Origin: Bacillota bacterium
GTDB taxonomy: Bacteria; Bacillota; Clostridia; Christensenellales; UMGS416
Direction of reading: 5' to 3'
Assembly: GCA_023428265.1 (NCBI GenBank)
Contig: JAEYYW010000079.1
Coordinates: forward strand, 1 to 37,719
DNA: 37,719 nucleotides
Of the stretch, positions 7,219-14,269 are shown in pieces. Below the pieces are notes generated by a model. The model was not told the origin of the DNA and ran no database searches. It saw only the letters and a list, made by a program, of their open reading frames with translations. The first letter of the stretch is position 1; each line of letters starts with the position of its first letter. The translations under genes were made by a program, and so were the position numbers.

Positions 7219-8001
7219 TTACTTGACCAGGCCGGCTGCCCGTTTCACCTGATATTGATGATCCGGATCGCGCATGTTGTGGATGTGCGTCCGACTGTTC
7301 AAAAAGTGTATGCACACCTGCTGCAGCTTGCCGCTGGCCAGGTTCATGCCATTGCCCGGAACGCCGGTGGACCCATGCGGCATGCCGTTGGTTGATCCGG
7401 CAATCGCTTCACCATTGATGTATACCACCACCGCTCGGCGGTCCCAGCTCCATGAGCCGCCATAGGTCTTTTTCAGCTTCAGCATGTCAGCTTTCGTGGC
7501 CGGCGCCACATCTGCATGCAGGGACCCGCCCACACGCACCATGGTGTAGCTGACTCCGGTGTCCAGATCCACAACCTTGCATTTCATACCCTTTTTCCAC
7601 CGATAGCGGACATAATCAAACCAGTCCTTCATCGCGCCATACTTTTTTCTGACGGTGGGCGCGGGTTTGGGCTTGATGCGGGGCTCCACAAGGTTTCGCT
7701 TTGCAGCGTTGCTGTAAAGCAGATCCAGCGTTTTAGACCCGGCAACTCCATCTGCCGCCAGGTTGTTTGTGCTCTGAAAATCCTTCAATGACTGCTCAGT
7801 AAAGTCGCCGAAATAACCGGTAATCTTATAATTGTAGTAACCCAGATCCCGCAGGCGCAACTGAAGCAGGATTACATTGTCGCTGTTTTCCTTTTTCCTG
7901 ATCACGATATTTTCGGTATTTGGGTCGGCAAACGCCGGGGTAATCATGATGGATCCCAGCAACGCGGCCATGACGAATGCCGCCATCGCTTTCCGAAGCA
8001 T
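7219..8001 (-). CDS. Secreted peptidoglycan-binding protein with uncharacterised Cys/His C-terminal domain (paralogue A)
   Basis: 260 residues from ATG 8001, which has GGAGG nine bases upstream; a longer TTG start at 8040 has no SD. A signal peptide (MLRKAMAAFVMAALLGSIMITP...AFA) is followed by a PG_binding_1 repeat (N-V-I-L-L-Q-L-R-L-R-D-L-G-Y-Y ... F-G-D-F-T ... D-G-V-A-G-S-K-T-L-D-L-L-Y). The C-terminal domain (about 120-260) has conserved blocks V-D-L-D-T-G-V-S-Y, R-V-G-G-x-x-H-A-D-V, W-D-R-R-A-V-V-V, M-P-H-G, Q-V-C-I-H-F-L-N-S-R-T-H and D-P-D-H-Q. It recurs in the next two genes and, from memory, in many unannotated clostridial proteins. The His/Cys layout recalls cysteine L,D-transpeptidases (HxG...GC-I-R), but this is unproven. 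Probably exported to the wall. Confidence 0.85.
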   Translation of the reverse strand: MLRKAMAAFVMAALLGSIMITPAFADPNTENIVIRKKENSDNVILLQLRLRDLGYYNYKITGYFGDFTEQSLKDFQSTNNLAADGVAGSKTLDLLYSNAAKRNLVEPRIKPKPAPTVRKKYGAMKDWFDYVRYRWKKGMKCKVVDLDTGVSYTMVRVGGSLHADVAPATKADMLKLKKTYGGSWSWDRRAVVVYINGEAIAGSTNGMPHGSTGVPGNGMNLASGKLQQVCIHFLNSRTHIHNMRDPDHQYQVKRAAGLVK

Positions 8002-8045
8002 GCTGAGTAGCCTCCGTACTTTGTTAAGCCGTCTCTCCAAACAAA

Positions 8046-8067
8046 CCGTGGCATTCCAATGCCATGG
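8046..8067 (-). promoter_or_regulatory. Hairpin in the 5' leader of paralogue A
   Basis: Inverted repeat CCGTGGCATT (8046-8055) / AATGCCATGG (8058-8067): 10 pairs, one of them a wobble, with a 2-base loop. It lies between the candidate -10 at 8100-8105 and the start at 8001. It could be an operator or a leader hairpin; no T-run follows on the minus strand. Confidence 0.35.
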
Positions 8068-8099
8068 GATTATTGCAAGATAGGCTTGACTATATGGTT

Positions 8100-8108
8100 A
8101 GTATACCA
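8100..8108 (-). promoter_or_regulatory. Candidate extended -10 promoter of paralogue A
   Basis: On the minus strand TGGTATACT: -10 TATACT (plus-strand 8100-8105) with the extended TGn element. No good -35. It would give a leader of about 90 bases containing the hairpin at 8046-8067. Confidence 0.4.
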
Positions 8109-8189
8109 CAATATCGCCAAAAGGAAAACGAACTGGCAGCAAATGCCAATGGGCAATCCATCGGTATGGGTTTTTGCTTCTGTATCGCT

Positions 8190-8963
8190 CTATCGCCCGG
8201 CGGCTCTTCTGATCTGACGCTGATGGCCGGGGTCCACATGGTTGGAGCCATGCGTTTTGCTGTTGAGGAAATGAATGCATACCTGGCCATTCATGCCGTT
8301 GTTTGGCACGGTCTCCTTGCCGTGGGGCTCTCCATAAAGCGATGCGGCAATCGCTTCATTGTTGATGTATACAATCAGCGCACGCCGCTCCCAGTTGTCC
8401 CAACTGTTTCCCAGCGTTTTATACATCACCTTGGTGTCGGCAGCGGTGGCGGGCTCCACATCGGCATGCTTCTGACCGCCCACCCGGATCACATAATAAC
8501 TCAGGCCTGTGTCAAAATCCACAACCTTGTATTTTGTTTTGTATCTCATGCGGTTGTTCACATAGTCAAACCAATCCCGCAGCTTGCCATAGCGTGATGA
8601 TCCTGCTGTGTTCTTTTTCCGTGGGGAAGGCTTTGGAAGAATCCTCGGTTTGACTGGCTTTCGCTTTGCGGAGTTGCTATACAGTGGATCCAGCGTTTTG
8701 CTTCCAGCCACACCGTCAGCTTTGATTCCGTTTTCTTTTTGGAAATCCTTCACGGCGGTGGCGGTGAAGTCGCCAAAGAAGCCGGTGATCTTGTAATTGT
8801 AATATCCAAGATCCCTCAAGCGCAGCTGTAGCAAGATGACGTTGTCGCCATCGTCACCTTTTTTGATCAACAGATCCTCATTGGGTAATGCAAAAGCAGG
8901 GGCCTCGCTGGCCATCAACAATAAGACGAGCAGGAACGCCAGCAGTTTTCTGATGCGTGTCAT
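8190..8963 (-). CDS. Secreted peptidoglycan-binding protein with the same Cys/His domain (paralogue B)
   Basis: 257 residues with the same architecture as paralogue A: signal peptide MTRIRKLLAFLLVLLLMASE followed by APAFA, PG_binding_1 repeat (residues about 38-100, nearly identical N-V-I-L-L-Q-L-R-L-R-D-L-G-Y-Y-N-Y-K), a basic linker, then the Cys/His domain. Its blocks are V-D-F-D-T-G-L-S-Y, R-V-G-G-x-x-H-A-D-V-E-P-A-T, E-P-H-G, N-N-G-M-N-G-Q-V-C-I-H-F-L-N-S-K-T-H-G and D-P-G-H-Q. The domain is closer to paralogue C than to A (D-N-W-E-R-R-A-L-I-V, A-A-S-L-Y-G-E-P-H). It has its own strong promoter at 8992-9019. The protein ends soon after the D-P-x-H-Q helix. Function unknown; a cell-wall role is inferred from the binding repeat and signal peptide. 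Confidence 0.85.
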   Translation of the reverse strand: MTRIRKLLAFLLVLLLMASEAPAFALPNEDLLIKKGDDGDNVILLQLRLRDLGYYNYKITGFFGDFTATAVKDFQKENGIKADGVAGSKTLDPLYSNSAKRKPVKPRILPKPSPRKKNTAGSSRYGKLRDWFDYVNNRMRYKTKYKVVDFDTGLSYYVIRVGGQKHADVEPATAADTKVMYKTLGNSWDNWERRALIVYINNEAIAASLYGEPHGKETVPNNGMNGQVCIHFLNSKTHGSNHVDPGHQRQIRRAAGR

Positions 8964-8991
8964 GTCGGCACCCTACCAATTTGATATCACG

Positions 8992-9019
8992 ATTGTAACA
9001 TTCGTTCCAGAAATGTCAA
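8992..9019 (-). promoter_or_regulatory. Sigma-A promoter of paralogue B
   Basis: On the minus strand TTGACA (plus 9014-9019), 16-base spacer, TACAAT (plus 8992-8997), with TGT just before the -10 (extended element). It lies about 30 bases upstream of the ATG. Confidence 0.75.
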
Positions 9020-9039
9020 TCAAATCCATGAAGCGGTGT

Positions 9040-9642
9040 TCACTTGACAATACCGGCTGCCCGCCGCACCTGGTATTGATGGTCCGGATCAACCCTGTTT
9101 GATCCATGGGTCTTGCTGTTTCGGAAGTGAATGCAAACCTGCCCGCGCATGCCGTTGTTGGGTATGGTCTCATAGGCATGGGGCTCCCCATAAAGTGACG
9201 CGGCGATCGGCTCATTGTCGATGATCACAATCAGAGCCCTCCTTCGCCAATTCTTCCAGGTGTTGCCGAGGGTCTGATACATGGTTTTCGTGTCTGCTGC
9301 GGTTGCCGGCTCCACATCCGCATGATTGTTGCCGCCAACCCGAATCACAAAGTAACTGAGTTTTGTGTCAAAATCAATGACCCTGTATTTGAGTCCCTTT
9401 TTGAAGCGGGGCATGACGTAATGATACCAATCCTGATAATTGCCATAAAAGACAGGCTGACTCTTGCCGGATTGTGTTCCCATGTAGCGAGGGGGAATCT
9501 GCTTGGACGGTATCGCGAATACTTGTCTGCTGTCTTGCGCTTTGAAATTCAAACTGACACCGGCAGCAGGCTGCACGGATTGCGCACACAGCGAAAGAGA
9601 CAGTGCAAACGCAGCGATAATCTTCAAGGCCATCCGCTTCAC
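9040..9642 (-). CDS. Secreted Cys/His-domain protein without peptidoglycan-binding repeat (paralogue C)
   Basis: About 200 residues. The likely start is GTG 9642 (MKRMALKIIAAFALSLSLCA...), with AAAAGGG about five bases upstream; GTG 9648 is too close to the SD, and ATG 9633 is a further option. After the signal peptide there is a short linker instead of the PG_binding_1 repeat. The Cys/His domain (about 70-200) shows I-D-F-D-T-K-L-S-Y, R-V-G-G-N-N-H-A-D-V-E-P-A-T, P-H-A (G replaced by A), N-N-G-M-R-G-Q-V-C-I-H-F-R-N-S-K-T-H-G and D-P-D-H-Q. This makes it the minimal unit of the triplet. Independent promoter at 9667-9694. Confidence 0.82.
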   Translation of the reverse strand: MKRMALKIIAAFALSLSLCAQSVQPAAGVSLNFKAQDSRQVFAIPSKQIPPRYMGTQSGKSQPVFYGNYQDWYHYVMPRFKKGLKYRVIDFDTKLSYFVIRVGGNNHADVEPATAADTKTMYQTLGNTWKNWRRRALIVIIDNEPIAASLYGEPHAYETIPNNGMRGQVCIHFRNSKTHGSNRVDPDHQYQVRRAAGIVK

Positions 9643-9666
9643 CGCCACCCTTTTGGAAATAACTAT

Positions 9667-9694
9667 ATTTTACCATCGGCGGAGATGATGTCAA
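9667..9694 (-). promoter_or_regulatory. Sigma-A promoter of paralogue C
   Basis: On the minus strand TTGACA (plus 9689-9694), 16-base spacer, TAAAAT (plus 9667-9672). Same spacing as the promoter of paralogue B. Confidence 0.7.
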
Positions 9695-9743
9695 CAAGGC
9701 GGAGGCACTCGGTTGGTTCACCGCTGAATTGGCTGGGGGCGCA

Positions 9744-9772
9744 TGGATTTTTCACATGCTCTGATATATAAT
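9744..9772 (+). promoter_or_regulatory. Candidate promoter of the sugar isomerase/dehydrogenase pair
   Basis: Consensus -10 TATAAT at 9767-9772, 31 bases upstream of the isomerase ATG; the -35 (TGGATT, 9744-9749, 17-base spacer) matches only half of consensus, which may indicate activated or repressed control. Confidence 0.45.
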
Positions 9773-9803
9773 ACTAACAAATATTGTCTCTGGAGGAATC
9801 GGC

Positions 9804-10769
9804 ATGAAGCTAGGTGTGTTTACTGTCGCGCTGGGGAACAAGCCCCTGGATGAGGCTCTTGCTTATTTCAAGTCCGCAGGCATTCAGGCGATCGAGCTTG
9901 GATGCGGCGGCTATCCCGGCAACGCCCACTGCAACCCTTCTGTCCTTCTGAATGACGAAAAGGCCTTTGCGCAGTTCAAATCCACGATCGACAAATATGG
10001 CCTGGAGATCAGCTGCCTGTCAGTGCATGGCAACCCTGTCCATCCGGATAAGGAAATCGCGGCGCAGTTCCACGCCGATTTTGAAAACACGGTGCTGCTT
10101 GCCGAAAAGCTTGGCATTGACCGCATTGTGACATTCTCCGGCTGCCCCGGCGGGTCTCCGAAGGACAAAACCCCCAACTGGATCACCTGCCCCTGGCCCG
10201 ATGACTTCATGAAAGCGCTGGAGTATCAGTGGAACAAGGTTCTGATCCCTTATTGGAAAAAGACCGTCGCCTTTGCCAAAAGCCATGGCGTCACCCGGAT
10301 CGCGCTGGAAATGCACCCCGGCTTCAGCGTCTACAACCCTGAAACGCTGCTGAAGCTGCGCAAGGCCGTGGGTCCGGTCATCGGCGCCAACTTCGATCCC
10401 AGCCATCTGTTCTGGCAGGGAATGGACCCGGTCGCGGCCATTCGGTATCTGGGCGACGCGATTTACTATTTCCATGCCAAAGACACCAAAGTGGATGCGA
10501 TCAACACCGCCCGCATCGGCGTGCTGGACACCAAGCATTACGGCGACGAGATCAACAGATCATGGGTGTTCCGCTCCGTGGGCTATGGCCATGACATGCA
10601 GCTGTGGAAAGACATCGTTTCCGCCCTCAGAATGGTCGGTTATGACGACGTGATCTCCATTGAACATGAAGACAGCCTGATGAGCCAGAATGAAGGCCTG
10701 ATGAAGGCGGTAGGGTTCCTGAAGGATGTGCTCACATTTGAGGATCGCGGCGCGATGTGGTGGGCATGA
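9804..10769 (+). CDS. Sugar phosphate isomerase/epimerase (xylose isomerase-like TIM barrel)
   Basis: 321 residues, ATG after TGGAGG. AP-endonuclease-2/xylose-isomerase-like TIM barrel that binds a divalent metal: E169 (I-A-L-E-M-H-P-G-F), D198 and H201 (N-F-D-P-S-H-L), H224 (Y-Y-F-H-A-K-D) and a late Glu (I-S-I-E-H-E-D). Relatives include inosose isomerases, tagatose/psicose epimerases and many unassigned sugar isomerases. It is followed after 34 bases by a Gfo/Idh/MocA dehydrogenase, the usual partner in inositol- or keto-sugar pathways. The substrate cannot be read from sequence. Confidence 0.9.
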   Translation: MKLGVFTVALGNKPLDEALAYFKSAGIQAIELGCGGYPGNAHCNPSVLLNDEKAFAQFKSTIDKYGLEISCLSVHGNPVHPDKEIAAQFHADFENTVLLAEKLGIDRIVTFSGCPGGSPKDKTPNWITCPWPDDFMKALEYQWNKVLIPYWKKTVAFAKSHGVTRIALEMHPGFSVYNPETLLKLRKAVGPVIGANFDPSHLFWQGMDPVAAIRYLGDAIYYFHAKDTKVDAINTARIGVLDTKHYGDEINRSWVFRSVGYGHDMQLWKDIVSALRMVGYDDVISIEHEDSLMSQNEGLMKAVGFLKDVLTFEDRGAMWWA

Positions 10770-10803
10770 GAGTTGCCTCAACAGGATGCGGAAGGAGTAT
10801 TCG

Positions 10804-11967
10804 ATGAGAAGAACGCTGAATGTAGGCCTGGTAGGCTATAAGTTTATGGGCAAGGCCCATAGCAACGCGTTTGCCAGGCTGCCGATGTTTTTTGACAGCG
10901 GTGCGGACGTCTGTATGAAAGCCATTTGCGGCCGTGACACCGCTGGGGTGGAGGAAGCCAGGGTCAAACTAGGGTGGGAAACTGCCGAAACCGATTATAA
11001 CAAGCTTGTTTCCAGAAGCGACATCGACCTTGTGGATATCACAGCGCCCAGCGATGCCCATAAGGACATCGTGATGGCGGCCATTGAAAACGGCAAGCAT
11101 GTGTTCTGCGAGAAGCCGCTGGCGCTGAACCTGGCGGATGCCCGTGAAATGCTTGCCGCTGCTAAAAAGCAGGGCGTGAAGCACCAAATCGGATTCAACT
11201 ACAGGTTTGCACCCGCTGTGCAGTTTGCCAAAAGGCTGATTGAGGAAGGCAAGCTGGGCACGATCTACCATTTCCGGGGCATGTATCTGCAGGATTGGAT
11301 CATCGACCCCATGTTTCCGATGGTTTGGCGGCTCAACAAAGACATTTGCGGCTCCGGCTCCCTGGGCGATCTGGGCGCCCATGTGATCGATATGGCCCAC
11401 TTCCTTGTGGGCTCCATCAAAACGGTCACCGGCATGAGCAAGACGTTTGTGAAGAAGCGCCCGATTGTGGAGAGCATGACGGGGCTTTCGGGCAAGGCCG
11501 CTGCAGACGCCCCGATGGCGGATGTCACCGTGGACGATGTGACCAGCTTCTGCTGCGAGTTTGACTGTGGGGCAATGGGCACGTTTGAAGCCACACGCTT
11601 TGCCCAGGGCAACAAAAACGCGATGAGCTTTGAGATCAATGGCAGCAAGGGCGCGATCAAGTTCAACATTGAACGCATCAACGAGCTGTTGTTCTACGAC
11701 GCCACGGCGCCGGAAGGCCAGCAGGGGTTTGCCGTGATTCAGGCCACGGAGGGGCTTCACCCCTATGTGGAGAACTGGTGGCCGGCGGGCCATGTATTGG
11801 GCTATGAACACACTTTTGTGCATGAAATGCATGAGTTCGTCCGTGCAATCGCGGAGGACCGGCCAGCCGCGCCTGGCTTCGACGCAGGTGTATCGGTGGC
11901 CCAGGTGATGGACGCTGTGGATCTGTCCGTCGAGCGCAGAGCCTGGGTAGATGTCGCAGAGCTATAA
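10804..11967 (+). CDS. Gfo/Idh/MocA-family NAD(P)-dependent dehydrogenase
   Basis: 387 residues from ATG 10804 with GGAAGGAG upstream; a longer in-frame start at 10726 lies inside the preceding gene without SD. The Rossmann N-terminus reads N-V-G-L-V-G-Y-K-F-M-G-K-A-H (residues 6-19). The family motif E103-K-P carries the catalytic-site lysine. The C-terminal alpha/beta domain has G-F-N-Y-R-F-A-P-A-V and G-D-L-G-A-H-V-I-D-M-A-H-F-L, whose Asp/His pair is typical of sugar and inositol dehydrogenases. It oxidises or reduces a hydroxyl of a sugar, inositol or derivative. Co-directional with the isomerase, probably one transcript that ends at the hairpin at 11978. Confidence 0.92.
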   Translation: MRRTLNVGLVGYKFMGKAHSNAFARLPMFFDSGADVCMKAICGRDTAGVEEARVKLGWETAETDYNKLVSRSDIDLVDITAPSDAHKDIVMAAIENGKHVFCEKPLALNLADAREMLAAAKKQGVKHQIGFNYRFAPAVQFAKRLIEEGKLGTIYHFRGMYLQDWIIDPMFPMVWRLNKDICGSGSLGDLGAHVIDMAHFLVGSIKTVTGMSKTFVKKRPIVESMTGLSGKAAADAPMADVTVDDVTSFCCEFDCGAMGTFEATRFAQGNKNAMSFEINGSKGAIKFNIERINELLFYDATAPEGQQGFAVIQATEGLHPYVENWWPAGHVLGYEHTFVHEMHEFVRAIAEDRPAAPGFDAGVSVAQVMDAVDLSVERRAWVDVAEL

Positions 11968-11977
11968 ACCAATATGA

Positions 11978-12006
11978 GATGGGGCGGCGCTGCCGCCCCA
12001 TCGTTG
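11978..12006 (+). terminator. Probable terminator after the Gfo/Idh gene
   Basis: Perfect 11-bp stem GATGGGGCGGC (11978-11988) / GCCGCCCCATC (11992-12002) with a GCT loop, starting 10 bases after the stop. The following GTTGTGC is a poor U-tract, so termination may be partial. Confidence 0.55.
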
Positions 12007-12047
12007 TGCAATTCTCAAACCCTGTTTTGTTAATAACACATCCTGAG

Positions 12048-12062
12048 TGTGAATAATTCACA
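12048..12062 (+). promoter_or_regulatory. Perfect 15-base palindrome, candidate operator of the DeoR regulator
   Basis: TGTGAAT-A-ATTCACA, centred at 12055. It lies just upstream of the -35 of the deoR promoter, the expected place for an operator. It resembles a CRP/FNR-type TGTGA...TCACA site but with a 5-base rather than 6-base spacer. Confidence 0.55.
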
Positions 12063-12070
12063 TATATTGC

Positions 12071-12099
12071 TTGTTTGAAATGCCTGTCACAGGTATAAT
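12071..12099 (+). promoter_or_regulatory. Promoter of deoR-sorE-like operon with a palindrome in the spacer
   Basis: TTGTTT (12071-12076), exactly 17 bases, TATAAT (12094-12099). The spacer holds a second perfect palindrome CCTGT-C-ACAGG (12083-12093). The predicted start near 12106 leaves a leader of only about 12 bases before ATG 12118. Two palindromes around the core promoter suggest autoregulation by the DeoR protein. Confidence 0.6.
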
Positions 12100-12117
12100 G
12101 TGATCGGAAGTGATAGC

Positions 12118-12954
12118 ATGACAGAAGAACGGCGCAGGACCATTGAGCAGTTGATCACCAGCAGGGGGGAAGTGCAGCTTTCCGAGCTGGAGGAGAAGTT
12201 TCCAGATATCTCTTCAATGACATTGCGGCGTGACCTGATTCATCTGGAGAAGATGGGGATCGTCCGCAGAACCCGCGGCGGGGCCATTTCTGTTTCCCGC
12301 ATCAGCAAACCATATGAAGATGCCTTTTCGCGCCGCGCCCAAAGAGACGTGGTGGCCAAGCGTGCAATCTGCAAGGAAGCATTGAGGCTGCTGGAGGCTG
12401 ACAGCACCATTTATCTGGACTCCGGCAGCACGCTGATGTATTTTGCTCAGATGCTGCCCGATGAAAACTTCCTGGTGATCACCTCCGGCCCAAACATCGC
12501 CCAGGAGCTTGCGGCCAAAACCAAGCCGGAGATCCTGATGCCAGGTGGCCGGCTGCGTCGTAACACGCTGTCGTTATCAGGCGTTTGGGCAGTGGACGCC
12601 TTGGCGAAGATCAACATCGACATCGCCTTTATTGCCACTTCCGGATACTCCATTGAGAACGGGTTCACATCCGGGTCCTTTGAGGAAAGCGAAGTCAAAA
12701 GCCTGGTGCTCAGCAAAGCGCGGACCAGGGTGATGCTGATGGACCGCGGCAAGACAAGCAGGGTGCTCCCGTTCACGTTTGCCCAAATGGAAGACATCGA
12801 ATACCTGATCAGCGACGCCCCGCTGCCGGAGGAGATCCGGATCAAGGCGGAAGAACACAATGTGAGCGTAATTGTGGCCGGAGGGAATGCAAATGACAAA
12901 AACCAAAGCAGTCAGGATGTATGGCAGGGAAGACCTCCGGTTGGAGGAGTTTGA
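12118..12954 (+). CDS. DeoR/GlpR-family sugar-sensing transcriptional repressor
   Basis: 278 residues from ATG 12118 (GGAAG seven bases upstream). An N-terminal DeoR winged helix-turn-helix (R-R-R-T-I-E-Q-L-I, V-Q-L-S-E-L-E-E-K-F, S-S-M-T-L-R-R-D-L-I-H-L-E, R-R-T-R-G-G-A) is followed by the DeoR sensor domain, with the sugar-phosphate-binding L-D-S-G-S-T motif. Such repressors release DNA when they bind a pathway sugar phosphate. The conserved domain ends about V-I-V-A-G-G-N. The last 20 or so residues are read from DNA that also encodes the next gene (62-base overlap), giving an unusual tail. Likely controls this cluster through the palindromes in front of it. Confidence 0.92.
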   Translation: MTEERRRTIEQLITSRGEVQLSELEEKFPDISSMTLRRDLIHLEKMGIVRRTRGGAISVSRISKPYEDAFSRRAQRDVVAKRAICKEALRLLEADSTIYLDSGSTLMYFAQMLPDENFLVITSGPNIAQELAAKTKPEILMPGGRLRRNTLSLSGVWAVDALAKINIDIAFIATSGYSIENGFTSGSFEESEVKSLVLSKARTRVMLMDRGKTSRVLPFTFAQMEDIEYLISDAPLPEEIRIKAEEHNVSVIVAGGNANDKNQSSQDVWQGRPPVGGV

Positions 12955-14158
12955 GCTGCCGGCGATCAAGGAAGATGAGATTCTGGCTGAAATTGTGTCA
13001 GACAGCATCTGCATGTCAAGCTGGAAAGCTGCTGAGCAGGGTGCTGACCACAAGCGTGTGCCAAAAGACATTGCGGAAAACCCGATCATCATCGGCCACG
13101 AGTTCTGCGGCAGGCTCCTTGAGGTTGGCGCCAAGTGGCAGGGCAGATTCAAAGCCGGCCAGAAGTTTGCGATCCAGCCAGCCATTAACTACAATGGATC
13201 TCTTGCCGCACCTGGCTATTCCTATCGATATATTGGCGGTGCGGCAACCCGCATCATCATCCCCAACGAGGTGATGGAGCAGGGCTGCCTTCTGGACTAC
13301 AGCGGCGATGCCTTTTACTTTGGATCGCTCTCGGAGCCAATGAGCTGCATCGTGGGCACGTTCCACGCGATGTATCACACCGAAAATGGGAAGTATGATC
13401 ACAAGATGGGCATTGTGCCCGGCGGCAGCATGGCGATTCTTGCCGGTGCGGGCCCGATGGGCATGGGTGCGATTGATTATGCGATCCACTGCGGCCGAAA
13501 GCCTGGTTTGCTGGTGGTCACCGACATTGACGATGCCCGCCTTGGCCGTGCCGCGGCGATATACACCGTGGAAGAAGCAGCAAAGAATGGGGTCAGGCTT
13601 GTTTATCTGAACACTTCGGGGGAAAGCCCGGTGGGAAGGCTGCTGGAGCTGACAGGGGGAGAAGGGTATGATGATGTGTTCTGCTTTGCGCCGGTGCGGC
13701 CGGTGCTTGAGCAGGGCGACGCAATCCTGGGTCGGGACGGCTGCCTGAATTTCTTTGCCGGCCCCTCCGACAGTAAGTTCAGCGCCATGATGAACTTCTA
13801 CAATGTGCATTATTCCTCCACTCATGTGGTGGGCACCTCCGGCGGCAATACCGATGACATGATTGAAAGCCTGGATATGATGAGCAGAGGCTTGATCAAC
13901 CCGTCGTCGATGATCACCCATGTGGGCGGCCTAAACGCCGTGATCCCCACCACGCTGAACCTTCCCAAAATCCCCGGCGGCAAAAAACTGATCTACACCC
14001 ATCTGGAGATGGATCTCACGGCAATCGCTGATTTTGAGGAAAAGGGAAAGACCGACAGCCTTTTTGCCGGTTTGGCGGAAATCGTGAAATCATCGGGCGG
14101 TTTGTGGTGCGCCGAGGCGGAGAAGTATTTGCTTGAGCATGGGAAAAAGATACGATAA
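12893..14158 (+). CDS. Zinc-type medium-chain dehydrogenase, L-sorbose-1-phosphate reductase (SorE)-like
   Basis: 421 residues from ATG 12893, the start best placed for GGAGGG (12880-12885). The N-terminal half closely recalls SorE of enteric bacteria: K-A-V-R-M-Y-G, D-L-R-L-E-E-F-E-L-P, S-S-W-K-A-A, G-A-D-H-K-R-V-P and N-P-I-I-I-G-H-E-F-C-G. Zinc-ligand candidates are C40 and the G68-H-E motif. The NAD(P) fold carries G-A-G-P-M-G-M-G. SorE interconverts L-sorbose 1-phosphate and glucitol 6-phosphate. Here no sorbose PTS is present, so the exact substrate is open; a keto-sugar (phosphate) reduction fits the neighbours. It overlaps the end of deoR by 62 bases and is translated from a site inside it. 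Confidence 0.85.
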   Translation: MTKTKAVRMYGREDLRLEEFELPAIKEDEILAEIVSDSICMSSWKAAEQGADHKRVPKDIAENPIIIGHEFCGRLLEVGAKWQGRFKAGQKFAIQPAINYNGSLAAPGYSYRYIGGAATRIIIPNEVMEQGCLLDYSGDAFYFGSLSEPMSCIVGTFHAMYHTENGKYDHKMGIVPGGSMAILAGAGPMGMGAIDYAIHCGRKPGLLVVTDIDDARLGRAAAIYTVEEAAKNGVRLVYLNTSGESPVGRLLELTGGEGYDDVFCFAPVRPVLEQGDAILGRDGCLNFFAGPSDSKFSAMMNFYNVHYSSTHVVGTSGGNTDDMIESLDMMSRGLINPSSMITHVGGLNAVIPTTLNLPKIPGGKKLIYTHLEMDLTAIADFEEKGKTDSLFAGLAEIVKSSGGLWCAEAEKYLLEHGKKIR

Positions 14159-14167
14159 ACCGGCTAC

Positions 14168-14195
14168 AAGGGCGGGTGACCGCCCTTTTCTTTTC
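14168..14195 (+). terminator. Intrinsic terminator after the SorE-like gene
   Basis: Stem AAGGGCGG (14168-14175) / CCGCCCTT (14180-14187) with loop GTGA, followed by TTCTTTTC. Ten bases after the stop codon. Confidence 0.85.
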
Positions 14196-14205
14196 TGTTG
14201 CGAAC

Positions 14206-14234
14206 TTATCAAGAAGCTGCGGCTGTATTATAAT
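14206..14234 (+). promoter_or_regulatory. Promoter of the lipoprotein gene
   Basis: TTATCA (14206-14211), 17-base spacer, TATAAT (14229-14234); 36 bases upstream of the start codon. Confidence 0.6.
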
Positions 14235-14269
14235 ACGATGGTAGTCCAAGTTGTCCAAAGGAGCGGTGA

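Noticed and set aside
12048..12062. CRP-binding site
   Set aside because: Half sites match TGTGA/TCACA, but the central spacer is 5 bases rather than 6, and the adjacent DeoR gene is a simpler explanation. Not excluded.
12893..14158. Naming the dehydrogenase sorE outright
   Set aside because: Similarity to SorE is strong over the N-terminal half, but no sorbose PTS or other sor gene is present, so only 'SorE-like' is supported.
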